A stretch of DNA of 64,000 bases from Phallusia fumigata (GCA_008931825.1 QXVZ01029387.1:124001-188000), one strand, 5' to 3'. Shown: positions 1 through 12,699, numbered from the stretch's first letter. A program made the numbers and translations. The notes: generated from the sequence alone by a model not told the origin.

Positions 1-97
1 ACTAGAACAAGTTTTGGTGTATTGTGTTAATGTACAATTACCGATACACTTTTTCTATTAAGATTTGCTAAGTTTAATAATCCACTTTATGTTGCAG

Positions 98-2356
98 ATC
101 GGCTTCGGAAACAATCCAATCGATTGAAGATGAAATAAATCCGGTATCATATGCGTTTATAATTGCTGCCATGTTTATGGTATTTGTGTCTTTGTGCTTC
201 TTCCTTATGGCAGCGTTCAACATTGTTCCACGGATCAGGTCCAGAAGACAAAGTATTTAAGGATAATACAACTTTTGCTTTGTCATGTTTCCTATTTAAA
301 ATATTACAATCGCCCAACAACCGATGTCTTCACAATGCAATCATCTGGGATAAAAAAAATTTTGAGACCTAATTACAAAAGCGCGAGACCAGAAAAACTT
401 GTGATTTTTCCGGATTATAATCGGTTGAATCAAGCCGAGAGAAACGATATAGAAACGTTAGCAGGCGCTCACCGAATTAGAAAATGTAAACACTGTATTT
501 CATTAGTTTTGACTTTCCTTTCCACATTCTGTTTTTACCTCACATGTGCATTACAGTTAGTCACCATGCAGTGGAGGAGAGACCCGAAGAGCCGATTAGA
601 AAAGTTTGGGTTTTGCTTCTTCTGGTCATTTTGTTTTATTTCTTTTTGACCGGAGAAGCACAACCGTTGCATATATACGTTGCATACATTTTCGCCATCG
701 TGGTTTGCACAAAGCTCCAATATTCGGTAAGTTAATACATTTTACAATTAACTGTGTGATCTGTATCTGTAGTGGATTTAATTTTGCTAGCACTTCAATT
801 TAAACAAAATTATGTTGTTATTTTTTGAATGCTTGAACAGGAAGCGGATGCAAGCCTTCTCAACTCGCTTTTGTGGATTGGCTTTGGAGCTGGAAGATTG
901 TCTGGGACGGCGGTGGCCAAATTTCTTAAACCATTATACTGATTTGTCTGATTGGGCCCCTTCTATCTTTGGTGAGATGTATATTGCTCGTATGCATTTG
1001 CAATAGTACGCTTTGTGTGTACCTGACGCTTTACTATCTGCGTATGCGTATCGATAGCTTGCTATGGTCACCTTTTATAAAACGAAAAGTTGTTTTTAAA
1101 TCTTTTTTCACCCACGCGCAAACTTGTTGAAGTGAGGTTTTTCAACGCCTATTCTCAGATCTTAATTAAGTCTGATGATCCCATTTTATTAATACGTACG
1201 CTGGTAGTGTGCTGTAATGACTCGGGACTCAACTTGAAATTAAGGCCATAGTTTTATTAGACTTGAGGCTTAACTTGACTCGAGTCACAGAAAAGTAAAC
1301 TTTATCGGGGATGTGGTTTAAACAACTGATCTTCGTGTCATTGACATGTTTTGCCCTAACCATTTTTTGGTTCGTCCTGTATATATTATATTGAAGTGCA
1401 TCATAAATCACTACAAAATGGAGGGTTTTTGTTTCAACCTAATTCGCAATGACTTTGACTTGATTAGACCCGAGATCACCAAGCGTAAATGCTTATGGTC
1501 TTGACGCCGACCGCATGGGTGATTCGATTTGTGACTTGGTTATAAATACTTGGTTACTACACCCCGCACATAAATTTGTACTAAAGCAATATATGTTCCA
1601 ATTGGATAACGATTTGTATCACAACTATACCTCTTTCAGATACTTCTGTGTGCTTGTGGCACTAACATAGCTGTGGTTCCCTGGATTGTAACATTCTTTT
1701 ACGGTTATTTTCTTTCTCCTTTGTAACCAGCCTGTGTCTCATGGACTTCCATGCGAACCAACATATCTAGTATGTTATTTAAAGATTATACATAACACTT
1801 CCTTCCGTTGTAAAATGGTTTCACTCGACATCTGGCGCAGTAAAATATCGGAGTATTTTAGTAATTACAGATCTAAAATATCTTTGATCAGATGGCCATG
1901 CCAGGTTTGGTAATGGGAGACATCATTTTTTGTTTAGAGAACAGAATATTGGTTCTCAAATTTTTAAATTATTCGCATAAGTCCCCCTTCAGTTTTTCGA
2001 TGACTCGCGTTTCTCGGAAAATGTATCTCGAATTAACTTTACACGATTACAGCTTACGGATCTTACTTTGCGAACCGCTGGGATGGAACGTTTGGTGACA
2101 AATATTTACCGAGCGTTTGTAAACTTACTGGTTCACACAACATCCCGAAATAGACGGAGTCCTTTATATTCACCTGAACGTTTCTTTGGCACCTTAAAGT
2201 GCAGACCAATTTACACACTGCTTACCATAAGTCTTTTAAAGGTAAGTGATATGTTCATCTTTAATTTGGGAAACGCGATTGGTGCGATGAGCATGACACC
2301 GGTGGCAGGTCTAATCTTCCAACAACGTCCAATTGCTGTTGTGTGGTTCAGTACAG
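98..2356 (+). CDS. MFS transporter, MFSD4-like (partial, 3' end of gene)
   Basis: Pieces of a multi-pass membrane transporter that begins before the window. Supported exons: 98-252 (one strong membrane segment, ends in a basic stretch RSRR), 557-726 (membrane segment containing LLLLVILFYFF, donor gtaagt), 841 to about 912 or 939 (LLWIGFGAGRLSG, matching the 'F..GRL' motif at the start of the second half of MFSD4-type carriers), about 1640-1700 (CGTNIAVVPWIV), and 2242-2356 (NAIGAMSMTPVAGLIFQ). Exons 98-252 and 557-726 join in frame (phase 1 to phase 2). The family contains MFSD4A and the sodium-dependent glucose transporter MFSD4B (NaGLT1). The substrate cannot be inferred here. The exon at 841 runs into TGA at 940-942 with no consensus donor nearby, and the middle and 3' end (1700-2240, after 2356) are not resolved, so this could also be a decaying gene. 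The MFS assignment is fairly sure, the exon model is not. Confidence 0.5.
1195..1330. repeat. degenerate palindromic repeat with ACTCGAGTCA core
   Basis: Stretch rich in the words actcg, cttgact and the palindrome gactcgagtc (near 1278). The same palindrome recurs at about 2755 (accgactcgagtcataac), and related words occur around 1450-1475. This looks like remnants of a small dispersed repeat. Family unknown; no terminal repeats or target-site duplication could be delimited. Confidence 0.3.
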
Positions 2357-3809
2357 GTAAAGCTTTTAATATCCACCTGATTCTTATACGGTTTTAGGTG
2401 AAAATAATCCAAATTAAAAAAAGCTGCATAAATTCTTCTTCGACATTGGAGACTAAAAATATCAGAATTTGCGTCGATTGATGTTTTTTGTGTCATGTTG
2501 CTGGATATGCGTGTTTTTTTGTATGTTTTTGTTGAAATATGTACTGTCTTTATAGAAATTTTAGGTTCTAAAATATACGCTGCTTCATATGAGGTTGGTT
2601 ACGGTTGTGTTTGCGATGCTTCGGAGGACTGGTGGGTGTCAAGACTACTTTAAAAGTAGGTAGTAGGTCAAAATAGGGTGCGCAGAGCGGTCCTACCTAG
2701 TTCAAGTCAAGCTCGAAAGTTTGTGATTTGTGTCATGTCTAAGTTATAGAACCGACTCGAGTCATAACACCATCAGCATAAATGATCGAATGAACTAACA
2801 AACAGCCAAGACCAAGCCCATTTTTCGGTGCTGTATTTCTAAAATCACCATAGCTTGTTACACCTAACAAGCAAGCACAGACATCAAGGCAGTATCCGCG
2901 TCGTGACAAAAACTCTTGTCAGGTTCCCAGTTGCTTTGACAAAAAAGAAAGCAGCATTGCGACCAAAACAACCAGCAAAAAAATTCGTTCTTTCCCAAGT
3001 GCTGATTTCGCAATAACTAAATCTTGTTGAAAAATCTGGAAAAAAAGTTGAGCACCTTAATGTTGTCTGTGGGTCGGGTACGTGTTTTTGTGACTTTTAG
3101 CCTTACTTGTGGTTTTAAACCGGATACGCAACCTTTGGGTAGTGGTGACGTCATATTTGGTGACGACACTTCCGCAACACGCCTTCCTCTCAAATAATGC
3201 TTACCTGTAAAATACCAATTTCTTTAAAAAAAACTTCAGATAACCAAAAGTCACGTCTATTGGAGAAGGAACAAACAATAGTAGCAGTATAATCATATTT
3301 TGTGCCATAGATTTACGGCCTGATGGTTAACGCGACCACCTTATGTTCGTCATTACGTCGGTTATAATCTCTGCGCGTCAGCATCTCGGCAAGAAGCTTG
3401 ACCGTCATTGGCCCCGACAAGTTATAATTGATCAGAGTACTCCTATTGAGGGTACAAGAGATACAAGCAAGTAAATTTGTTCACATGAAAAAATGCTAAG
3501 ACTGCGCTTGCCAAAAAAGACTTGCCAATCGACACGATCTGTCATCGGATTCGTCGATTTGACTCGAAATGGTTCATGTTCACAATACGGTATAACTTCT
3601 ATCAATAACTCTAGGCAACATAATTCGCCGCAACTGCCTACTAAAGTAGCGCGCACAAAAAGTGTCTGCGTTCAAGGATGGCAGTAAGGTACGCAGCAAC
3701 AAGCATCTACGTACCGTGCCGGGCACTCCTTGCCTCGTTACTTTACTGTAACGATTACCAATTCAAAAATAGGATAATTTGGTTGGTGCCGTTTAAGCCA
3801 GATCAAATT
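2357..3809. other. intergenic stretch between convergent genes
   Basis: Lies between the 3' ends of the MFS-type transporter (+) and CDKAL1 (-). It may hold the last exon of either gene; I could not identify one. No RNA gene or mobile element was recognised apart from a second copy of the gactcgagtc word near 2755. Confidence 0.5.
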
Positions 3810-6800
3810 CTAACCGCCCGTTGAAGAAAAATGTTGGCACCAGCTTTTACCTGTTTCAATAATATCGACATCAAACATTTTCCCCATCAAATCTTCTTCC
3901 ATATCGACAATAACTTGCTCGTAATATTTGTTGTGCGCAACATAATGAACTTTGTCATGTGCAACTTCAGTCACCAACACTGTTTGACGCTTTCCTAGTT
4001 GATGTTTGTAAGGTTCGTATGACGAAAACAGTTCAGAAAGCTTTTTTGTTCGTTTTTTGATCTAAAAAGGATCGCACTTTTGTCAATGAGCCATGTAAAT
4101 GATGTACAGGTTTTCACAATGAAGTTTGAAACAAGTTCGACGAACCTCCTTTCGATCAATTTGTGTCATTTTCGCAGCTGGCGTTCCGGGTCTCGGAAAA
4201 AACTGATTCATAAATAAACTTGGAAACTTGTATTTTTTGCACAACTCCAACGTTTCTTCAAAGTCCTGAAAAATAGTTTAAGTGTCTAATGAATTCATAT
4301 ATTGTGGTGTAGTACCAGTTTGAAACTTTAGAGCTATTGAGAGGCCCATAATCGAAGTACCGTTTAAAAGAAGTGTTTACACATATTTACTACAGGTTTA
4401 TTTCTACTAATCTTTTATGTCATTATCAAAATCCGTTTGTTAAAATTTAATGCACAATAAATCATTCTTAGCAATAAATTTTATTACCAAATAATTTTAT
4501 GTATTAGGGATCTTAAATGGGTTCGTACCGCCTTCAAACACTTTTCATGCAGTCGCTGCGCCTAGATTATTTGCAGAGTTGGTCATAATAGAACATCGCG
4601 AACAGGGCAGTCACCTCATTTGTTTCTGTGGGGAAACCACATATGATGTCCGTTGCTATCGATATTCCAGGAACTTTCTCACGAAGAAAATCAACAACGT
4701 GCGAAAATTCTCCAACGGTGTATTCGCGTTGCATCTCATAAAGTGTCCGGTCAGATCCGGATTGAACCGGTACGTGCATAAACGCGTACACACGAGGGTG
4801 GTTGAGGATTTTAGCCATTTCCTAAATCACTGGGATATTAAAACTAGAGCACGATATCATGATTATACATCAACCTAACCACAATACAAAACAAGAAAAA
4901 GCATATAATTATGAACCTAATTGGTTTTTAATTCAAAGCATCCCAATAACGCAGGGTGGGGCGAATATTTCGTCTCTCGGCCCAGATTTTTTTAAAACTT
5001 TACCAGTTGTCTATGAAAGATGGAAAGGGCTTTAAGTAGTTTGTCCGACTCTGCATTAGACGATGCCGAAAATAGACAAGAAAAAAAGAAAACTAAAAAG
5101 TTTGAGCAAGTACAATTTTGCAGGCATCTTAGTGATTTGCTAGCAATAAAATGGACAAGCAGATAACAAACCTACCTCCAGATGTTCAAGAATGTATGGC
5201 GGGTTGGTCATACCAACCCTCAACATGCAACCAGTTGGGATAACTTCGACTAACTGCCACAGAAGTTCAGGTAAGGAGCTTCCGATATCACGTCCATAAG
5301 CTCCAGTGTCTTCACTTGTCAACCAAATTTCCACCACACCCTCTGAATAATGAAAAAAGAGTTAGGTCTTTGAATGTTTTTGGCAACAACGATGTGAAGT
5401 ATACAGAAGTTTCAACAAACCATCAAACGACTGTTTTGCCCTGTCCACAATTTCAGAAACAGGATAGCTTCCCAAATTTCCTCTTGCATGTTTTGTTTTG
5501 CAGTATGTGCAAGCGTTTAAACACCTTAAAAAAGAGAATGTAACAATAATGCAGTGAATTTAAAATACAAACATTGCTTAGCAGTTTTGAACGTTTCATT
5601 CACTTGAATAGTGTGTTACATATTTCACCAACAAATTAGTAAAAAAAACAGGAATTACCCAGTATTGATGCTAATGATTTCAATAAGTGGATTTCGACGA
5701 ATTTTAGGCAAAGACAGAGCAGCTCCCCCAGACTTCTTTCCATTAACTTTCTTTTGACCCAACAATCGAACACTGTTTCCTGGCAATCACAATGTATGTG
5801 GAGGTTTATTACTAATTTCACATGTATAAGATATGTTGCAACCAATAAATCTCATACATTACAGGAATAATGGTAACATGTCTTGTTAAAGGGACAACAC
5901 CTAACTGAGTGCATCTACAAAAGATTTACCTTTCAATGTTTCTTCCACCACCTCAACAACCCGATCAATTTGTTGAACTCCAATCATTGATAAGCCTTTG
6001 ATATATTGTTGACGTGGGGCACCTTGTGGAACACAACCAGCAACCACTACTTGCTTGCCAAGCTTTTGTCCTTTTCTATGACAAACAAAGGAAAACATTT
6101 AGGTTTGCTCTTTTCAAAGTTTAGATTAACTGGGATAATTGTGCAGTAAAACTGTTTTTCAATCTATTGCCAGAATAAAAAAGTTACTAGCAATTAGAGT
6201 GATAACAGTCCAACTCACTCGATCATGTTTCTGAAATGATCTTCAGCAGGATTCTTCACGGTACAGCTATTCAGTAGCCACAAGTCTGCATCTTCGCAAT
6301 GATCTGTACAGATTTGAACAGAGATTTTTAAAGCTCTTTTGTCAGGGTACAAAAAAATTTCACCATGACGGTTTTCTTAGCCACTTTACCAGCAGAAGAT
6401 AAACATTTTTTAAAAATGGTTAGTTGAATCTACATATACCCTAAACATAAAAAACAGACCTAAATGTAATACCTGTAATACTGTATCCGTAAGCAGCAAG
6501 TTGTCCTGCCATATACTCGGAATCGGATGAATTGTGAGTACATCCCCAAGTCTTGAGGTAAATGCTCTCACGGGCAGGTGCATTGCTGGGAAAAAAGAAA
6601 TTTGATATGCATAGGTTGATCAGGAAAACAATCAAAGAACTAATGTAAATGCAGTAAAGACAAAATCAGTGTACCTCAACAACTTATCTTGATTTTTCTG
6701 TTCTTCTTTCTCCTCTACATTGTTTTGAATCGTATTCCTTTTGTTTCTGGCACTTTGGGAATGTGGCAAAATTAGTGCTTTTGCTGATTGCAGCCTTGCT

Positions 6801-6856
6801 TCAAATGTGGCAATGTCTTCAATATCATCTAACACCTCAACGCACTCAGATGGCAT
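3810..6856 (-). CDS. CDKAL1: CDKAL1, tRNA threonylcarbamoyladenosine methylthiotransferase
   Basis: Radical-SAM enzyme that adds a methylthio group to t6A37 of tRNA-Lys(UUU), using two 4Fe-4S clusters; the vertebrate enzyme is anchored in the ER membrane. Exons (high to low): 6856-6675, 6585-6473, 6303-6219, 6075-5930, 5779-5659, 5524-5421, 5342-5176, 4821-4615, 4265-4146, 4061-3851. All have canonical splice sites and agreeing phases. The N-terminal MTTase domain carries the cluster cysteines in [17 protein letters not shown] and VAGCVPQG. The radical-SAM motif CxxxCxxC reads CLNACTYC in exon 6. Exons 7-8 hold [17 protein letters not shown] and the [10 protein letters not shown] strand, and exon 10 a TRAM-like tail ([10 protein letters not shown]). 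About 485 residues are assigned. After 3851 the gene either splices to an exon I could not find, or reads on 13 codons to TAG at 3810-3812; the vertebrate-like C-terminal membrane anchor is not seen. Confidence 0.93.
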
Positions 6857-7616
6857 GTTGCAGTTGCAGCAGTTTTACAGTCGATACCTATTTCCTTGTG
6901 TTGAGTTAAAAGGCTAAAGCACAATAATTTGAGATACAAAAATGAACTAAGTTATATTAAACTTTGGGAAGCATTATGGTCATGCTGATTTAATACCACA
7001 AATAGATGTTAATACAAACTTTAAATGTATAAAACAGTGTGTAAAACAAAATATACATGTCATCACAATTTGTATCATAAACAAATAGACTAAAAATGCA
7101 AAATAATAATCACTCCTCATACTTTACTTTTAAGATAGTAAACCTTATGCAAAAGATCATCAAATAGCATACAATACTATTTTATCTTTTGTTTCAGGCT
7201 TTTTGGAGTCAAAGATTTACATGCAGATAACAAAACATGTTGTAAAAAAACTGTAAATGGTAACTTTTAAGCGCTGTGCAACGACAACAGGGTTATGCGA
7301 CATTTAAAAACATTACACATAGAACAAAACAAAATCCCAACACCAAAATACAGTGCGATTATTTAGGCACTAACTTGTAGAAATATAAAATTTTGGTTTA
7401 TACTTAACATAACCTAAATAAACTATATTTTTGTAACATTTGGTCACAGTGAGATGTTATCATGACATCTAAACAATCAATATGTATGTAAACAATAAAA
7501 TATAAATCTGGACGACATTATATATTAAGTTTAAAACTTTGGAAGATATAAGTTAAAATGTCACTTTTGTTAAAAAAGGGTCAAAATGTCACATGTAGAG
7601 GGAAAAAAGAAAAACT
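6857..7616. other. CDKAL1 5' flank and CEP164 3' UTR region
   Basis: AT-rich interval of 760 bp between two minus-strand genes. It must contain the 3' UTR of CEP164 and the 5' end of CDKAL1. No further coding sequence was recognised. The short gap and the same orientation leave room for a shared transcript, but nothing in the sequence demonstrates it. Confidence 0.5.
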
Positions 7617-10600
7617 TCACTTTCTCATGTTTACGTTCAAGTCCCTTGGACTAACTGTTTTCAGTTCATTTGTTCTGCTGTCAATCACCAGCCTGACATT
7701 ATTCTGCAAATGACTACTGTGATATCCGCCAGCCGGATATTTCTCGGCCATTTTCTTGGCATCAAAAGCTGTGGAGATGTCAAGAGGTTGGCTTTGACTT
7801 GCTCCTACTGGTGGGCTGTACATTCTGCCGCCAGTTTCCATAAGCTCTCTGCCAGACACATACCGCCAGTAGGGAATGGGATTTTTCTCAAAAAACGTCG
7901 ACTGTTTAGGGGTGGCAGCTAGCCCAAAATATTTTTGGTAGTTATGTGCCAACTCATTTTCAACAAGATCAGGAATAAAACTGTTTTGTCTGATAGGGAC
8001 ATAACTTGGCATGGGAATGGAAACAGGAGTTCGCTCTTTTTCTTCCATCTTGTGCATTATGTGGTTCAGTTTTCCATCTACTGCTTTAAGATACTCCATC
8101 ACATTACCACCACTTCGAGGATCAATATTCAAGGGTTGAGGAGCTGAAACTGGTCGGTGTCTTTTTACATTTTCAGCATCGGCTTGCAAGTATCTTTCAT
8201 TTTCAAACCACTTTGCATAAGAAAGGTCATTTTCTTTGGCATTCATTGTTGGGTCATCTTGCAATTGCATTGCTTCATGCGCTAAACTGTTTTTTATGTC
8301 ATGTAGCAGATTTCGGGTTGTGGAACTTGATGCTTGTTTTTCAGATTTGTTAATTGAGTCGTACCATGACACACCTTTCATATTTTGTTGCTGTCTGTGC
8401 AAAAATTCCCTGGCTTTCAAGATTCCATCCTCCTCTTTTTGCCAGGCAGCTTTTGGATATTCAGGTGCAGAAGAGGAATCTGAACTCTTTCGACTTACTG
8501 AAGGGCCTACATTGACCTGATTTGTACCTAGGTCTTCCAACTGCAGTCGGTCTCTTGAGGATTTTAAATCCCCACTTCTGAGGGTTTGGACATTTTTTTG
8601 CAGTGTTTCTTGTTGTTGCTTTAGCTTTTGAACCTCTTCTTCTAAAGCAGATTTGAAGGCAAGGAAATCTTTTACTTCATCTCTTCCCTTGGCAGCCGCA
8701 TGATGTACATCCTTTTCAATGAGATCCCTTTCTTGTGACTCCATTTTTTCTCTGCGGCTTTGTAGCTGTTGCTGTTTCCAGTTTACCATGTTCTTGTCAT
8801 TTTCCAGTTCAGCAATGGAAGATTTATATTGCCGCTGCATTCGTTCCAATTTGGAATCATTTTCCGATGCAAGTTTTGTCATTTGCATTTCCAGATCATT
8901 TTTCATCTGTTTCTTTAACACTTCTACTTCCCTTTGGTAAGTAGTTTCATTACTTTCACGCAACTTTTTCATGCGCTGGTTGTGCAACTCTAGGATTTCA
9001 TGTACATCTTTTTCATGCTCCTCATAAAGTGATTGTGATTTATCACCCAAAATGTTTCTCAAACTCTGGTCATATTCATCCCCAATTGAAACAGCTTTAC
9101 CTTGAGACAAAACCATTTGCTTCTCTCTATCTTTCTGCTCAAGTTCTAAGCGAACTTTCAAAGAATTCAAACTTTCCTCATGTAGTTTCTTTATAGTTTC
9201 TAATTGCTCCGTTTTCTGTTTCTGAAGTTTTAGCCTGAGATCTTGTTCAGCAGTTTTTAATTCATCATCATGCTTTCGATGTATTTCATGGAGTCTTTCT
9301 TTTCGATGGTTCAACAGTCGTTCATTTTCTTCCTCAATTTCTGCTTCAACTTCTTCCTGGAGATGACTTTCTTTGGCAATCATTTCCTTGGCATCTATTT
9401 CAGTCTTACTTTTATGTATTCTTTCATCACTCTCTTTCTTTAATCGCCCAATTTCAGCATTTGCTTCTCTTTCCAGCCTTTCTTTCATTGATGCAATTTT
9501 TTCAGACTGCTCCTCCTTTAACTGTGCTACTTCTCTCTCCAAATCAGTTTTCCAGTGCTTTTGCATTCTTTCAAGAGTTTGCGATTTTTCCTCTTCCAAC
9601 TTTAGTTTTTCAATGTCAATCTCTTTTTCCATTTTTTCTCTGTAGTCGGATATCCTCAGTTTCTTCTCCAGTTTTATGTTGGTACTGTCTTCCTCAGTTA
9701 ACTTCTCATTTATGGAAGAGTTTTCAGATTCAGTGGTATCAGAATCTATTTTGGAATCAAGCTTCCCATATAAACGTTGTTCTGCAGCTTTTGCAGCTGC
9801 CTTACCTGGTGCAGATGTCTCTTGTTTCTTTGTGTCTTGCAATGGCAAATTTTCTTCAAACTTTACACTCTTCTGTTTTTCAATTGGAGTCAACTTTTCA
9901 ACCTCCAATAGGTTTGCTTCTGGTGTGTACTTGCCATCTTCACTGTCCAAGTCATTTGAGTTGGAGGAAATATTCATCTTAGCTATATCATCGCCACCAC
10001 TCTCTTCTTCACCTTCCTCTTCCTCTGATATATGATATTCAAGAGCTGACTGTTCAAGGTCCTGGGTCTTCATTTTCTCTAAATTTATTCTTCCAATATC
10101 GGATGTACTTGCAAGAGAACTTCCGGTTAGATGCAAAACATCAGGCTGTGGTGAAAGTCCTGGTGATACTGGAGAACTAGTCATCATTTTTGTAGATCCA
10201 AGCCCCTTTAATGGAGCAAGACTGCCCAAAGGTGACTGCAAACCCATCGGTGCATCAATTGATTTCAATGGATTTAAAGGTTTTAATGAGCTTTGTAAAA
10301 TTGGTATTTCACCACCTCCTTTTTCCCCTTTTGCTTTTTTCTTTTTAACCCCTTTCTCCTTTTTCTTTTTCTGCTGAGTACTGGGTTGTATTGCAGGTTT
10401 TGTAATTTGCTTCTGTCTCTCCTCAGCCACCATGTTTCGATAAAACTCGTCACAAGGGTGATCCCAAATGCTGTCTCCTGTTTCAAAATTAAAGTAGTAA
10501 ATGTCCCCATTAGTATCTTGACATGGTTTCCAATGATTTGGAAGGGGGGCATTAATTCCCTCTCGGGCAATCCATAATAAGTTTGGTTCTTTCAAAGGAT

Positions 10601-10712
10601 CCAAACCAATAACTCTGGCATATTCATGAATTTCCTCTTCCATGGGAACATAATTTTCATCATAATCTTCCTCCAAAATAACTTGCTCATTCATATTTGC
10701 AAATAAATCCAA
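7617..10712 (-). CDS. CEP164: CEP164, centriole distal-appendage protein
   Basis: Distal-appendage scaffold of the mother centriole. In vertebrates it recruits TTBK2 through its WW region and is needed for membrane docking and ciliogenesis. One uninterrupted frame of 1031 codons starts with [20 protein letters not shown], followed by the conserved acidic N-terminal helix region and a WW domain at about residues 55-92 ([20 protein letters not shown]), the Cep164 signature. Residues about 110-140 are lysine-rich and 140-300 low in complexity, with acidic runs. Residues about 350-720 form a long charged coiled coil rich in E, K, Q and R. The C-terminal 300 residues are less repetitive. Human CEP164 is about 1460 residues, so this is shorter. 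A single exon is unusual, since vertebrate CEP164 has many exons; non-coding 5' exons cannot be excluded. Confidence 0.92.
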   Translation of the reverse strand: MDLFANMNEQVILEEDYDENYVPMEEEIHEYARVIGLDPLKEPNLLWIAREGINAPLPNHWKPCQDTNGDIYYFNFETGDSIWDHPCDEFYRNMVAEERQKQITKPAIQPSTQQKKKKEKGVKKKKAKGEKGGGEIPILQSSLKPLNPLKSIDAPMGLQSPLGSLAPLKGLGSTKMMTSSPVSPGLSPQPDVLHLTGSSLASTSDIGRINLEKMKTQDLEQSALEYHISEEEEGEEESGGDDIAKMNISSNSNDLDSEDGKYTPEANLLEVEKLTPIEKQKSVKFEENLPLQDTKKQETSAPGKAAAKAAEQRLYGKLDSKIDSDTTESENSSINEKLTEEDSTNIKLEKKLRISDYREKMEKEIDIEKLKLEEEKSQTLERMQKHWKTDLEREVAQLKEEQSEKIASMKERLEREANAEIGRLKKESDERIHKSKTEIDAKEMIAKESHLQEEVEAEIEEENERLLNHRKERLHEIHRKHDDELKTAEQDLRLKLQKQKTEQLETIKKLHEESLNSLKVRLELEQKDREKQMVLSQGKAVSIGDEYDQSLRNILGDKSQSLYEEHEKDVHEILELHNQRMKKLRESNETTYQREVEVLKKQMKNDLEMQMTKLASENDSKLERMQRQYKSSIAELENDKNMVNWKQQQLQSRREKMESQERDLIEKDVHHAAAKGRDEVKDFLAFKSALEEEVQKLKQQQETLQKNVQTLRSGDLKSSRDRLQLEDLGTNQVNVGPSVSRKSSDSSSAPEYPKAAWQKEEDGILKAREFLHRQQQNMKGVSWYDSINKSEKQASSSTTRNLLHDIKNSLAHEAMQLQDDPTMNAKENDLSYAKWFENERYLQADAENVKRHRPVSAPQPLNIDPRSGGNVMEYLKAVDGKLNHIMHKMEEKERTPVSIPMPSYVPIRQNSFIPDLVENELAHNYQKYFGLAATPKQSTFFEKNPIPYWRYVSGRELMETGGRMYSPPVGASQSQPLDISTAFDAKKMAEKYPAGGYHSSHLQNNVRLVIDSRTNELKTVSPRDLNVNMRK

Positions 10713-12459
10713 TTTCTACAGCTTTAGAAATAAATCATTGAAATCTTAAATAGAATTCTAAAGCAATTTGTAGAACAACCTACATCAGTGACAGGTACAA
10801 AAAAGTTTATAGCTTAGTTAGAATGCACCACCAACTTTAGTAGCTTTCTGTTAACAGAGTCAGCAATTTATAAGAATGTTCATTTTATCTATGTTGAGAA
10901 GAAAGCCACCTGAATGTACTGTGCTCATGATAAGTGCACTATTGGACTATCTGTCTCATTGCAGTTACATGGATAAATGTTTTTGATGTGTTATTATGAT
11001 CAATCTATTCATTTCACTTGGTTAGAGCAATGCTGCCGAAGATTCTTGCTCAGAAAAATAGAAGCAACCCAACCTTATGCATTATAAAAAGTACATTGAA
11101 TATAATAGTTTGTTTTTATTTCCTTATTTACGTGGTTCTAAAGATTTTAGCGCTGTCAATCTGTTTGATGCTGACAATTTAGTGGCAGACTCCAAAAAAA
11201 TTTAGATTAAGTATAGCTTGTGTTCCATGCTTAGTATGCATTCCATATATGTCTGTCTAAAGCGTATATTTAGAATTTGCCATGAACCCCTTAAAAACAC
11301 TTTGTGAGCCTCTAGATGTCCACAGACCATCTGTTGAAAGCCACTGCCTTAAGTACTGTTTGACTAAACTGAAGTGGGGCCAGCGGCCAGGTAAATACAA
11401 GAGATTATGTCTTAACAAATGAGTAACAACAAGAAATTTAAAAAATATTTCTCGAGAATCTAAAAATTCATGTTACTATTTTTAAATCAGCCAGGCTACA
11501 AATATTTTTTTACCAAATTTGAAAAAATGTTACATTTTTTTAACATTAAAGCTTTAACTAGTGTTAATTTTTTTTTTGAGAATTTCCCTTTTTTTGAGAA
11601 TTGAAACCTAAAATTAAGGAGAATCGTCAACAATTTCTTGACTGTTAAAACAAATGTTTTCTGACAAAAGTGCAGAAACAAGGCAGAAAAAATAAACATT
11701 TAAATTTTCGGAAACACAGAATTTATGCTCAAAGAGGACACAAAATTATAAAGCACCCAGACAGCATTTCGTTCAGGATTTATAATGTGCAAATATTTAA
11801 CTGGATTCAGAAAGGTTGATTTCTAGAATTCACAAAAAAATTCGTTGGCAACGTTTTAAGGGATAACAGTAGCTTGCAGTAAATTGCAAATTAAGTAAAC
11901 ATACCTACTTGCGCGATTGTAAACCTTTTGATTCGACAATCAAGCATAGCGCAACACAGTGACCGGTATTTTTTCAGCACAAATAAATGCAACACGGCTG
12001 ATATATGCAGTATTTATCCAGTTCTAGCGAATATCCGTGTGCCAGCCAACATGACAACAGCACAAAACTATTGCGCAGCGTATAGGATCACCATCACCAC
12101 TAAATCTAAGTTCTTCTTCAAATCGTAGCCAAACGAGCTCATAGATCTCGATTAACACCGATTCAGACAACAACGCTTTTTCGCCAACAACCAAATTGGG
12201 TTACAGATATTTTTAGACGTTACTGGTTCTGCAATCCAATTCCGTATTGTTGAAAGCTCGTTTCGAATCAAATTACACATGAATTCTGACAGTAGCCTAC
12301 TTTTCTTTTGGAAAACAAGGGCTAATATTAAATAGACCCATGATTGTACTCGCCAGAACCGTGCATGATATATTGATTTCGTAATTTGTCTGTTAGTAAA
12401 ATTACAACAGTCGACAATATGTTGTGATAATTTCGCTTTCGCGCGCACAAAAACAGGAA
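10713..12459. other. intergenic, divergent-promoter region
   Basis: 1.7 kb between the start of CEP164 (-) and the start of the 75-residue gene (+). Strongly AT-rich with T-runs (for example 11568-11575). Holds the promoters or 5' UTRs of both genes by position. I see no coding exon with recognisable homology, no tRNA and no repeat with clear ends. Confidence 0.5.
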
Positions 12460-12687
12460 ATGGCTGCAAAGTGCAAAGCCCCTATTGTTGAAACTGGGCA
12501 AAATGTTAAAAAGGCTCAACATTGCTTCAAAGTCACCGAGGCAGGAAAATTAACTTTAAATGCTGAAAATCTCCCTAGAGACAGATATGACAACATTTGG
12601 GCAACATGGATGGATCCAGCTGATAGAAAAATAATGGTAGGTGCATCACAACCACCACCAAAAAGGAAACCCTACCCAACTTTGTAG
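12460..12687 (+). CDS. small conserved-looking protein, 75 aa, function unknown
   Basis: ATG at 12460 to TAG at 12685-12687. I do not recognise the family. The peptide is basic and soluble: it begins MAAKCKAPIVETGQ, has a central part with KLTLNAENLPRDRYDNIW and WATWMDPADRKIMVG, and ends in a proline/lysine tail (QPPPKRKPYPTL). There is no signal peptide or membrane segment. The dense W/D/P signature and a consensus AATAAA 7 nt after the stop (12694-12699) argue that this is a real gene rather than a chance frame. The sequence just before the ATG ends in aaaacag, so a spliced 5' leader is possible. It could be a short ciliary or mitochondrial protein, but that is a guess. Confidence 0.6.
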   Translation: MAAKCKAPIVETGQNVKKAQHCFKVTEAGKLTLNAENLPRDRYDNIWATWMDPADRKIMVGASQPPPKRKPYPTL

Positions 12688-12693
12688 GGATTA

Positions 12694-12699
12694 AATAAA
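12694..12699 (+). terminator. polyadenylation signal AATAAA
   Basis: Consensus hexamer 7 nt after the stop codon of the 75-residue gene, in a suitable AT-rich context (ttaaataaat). Assigned by sequence and position only. Confidence 0.55.

Noticed and set aside
1704-1730. Possible 27-bp intron joining transporter pieces at 1703 and 1731
   Set aside because: Too short for a believable spliceosomal intron here, although the phases would fit. The exon model of this part was left open.
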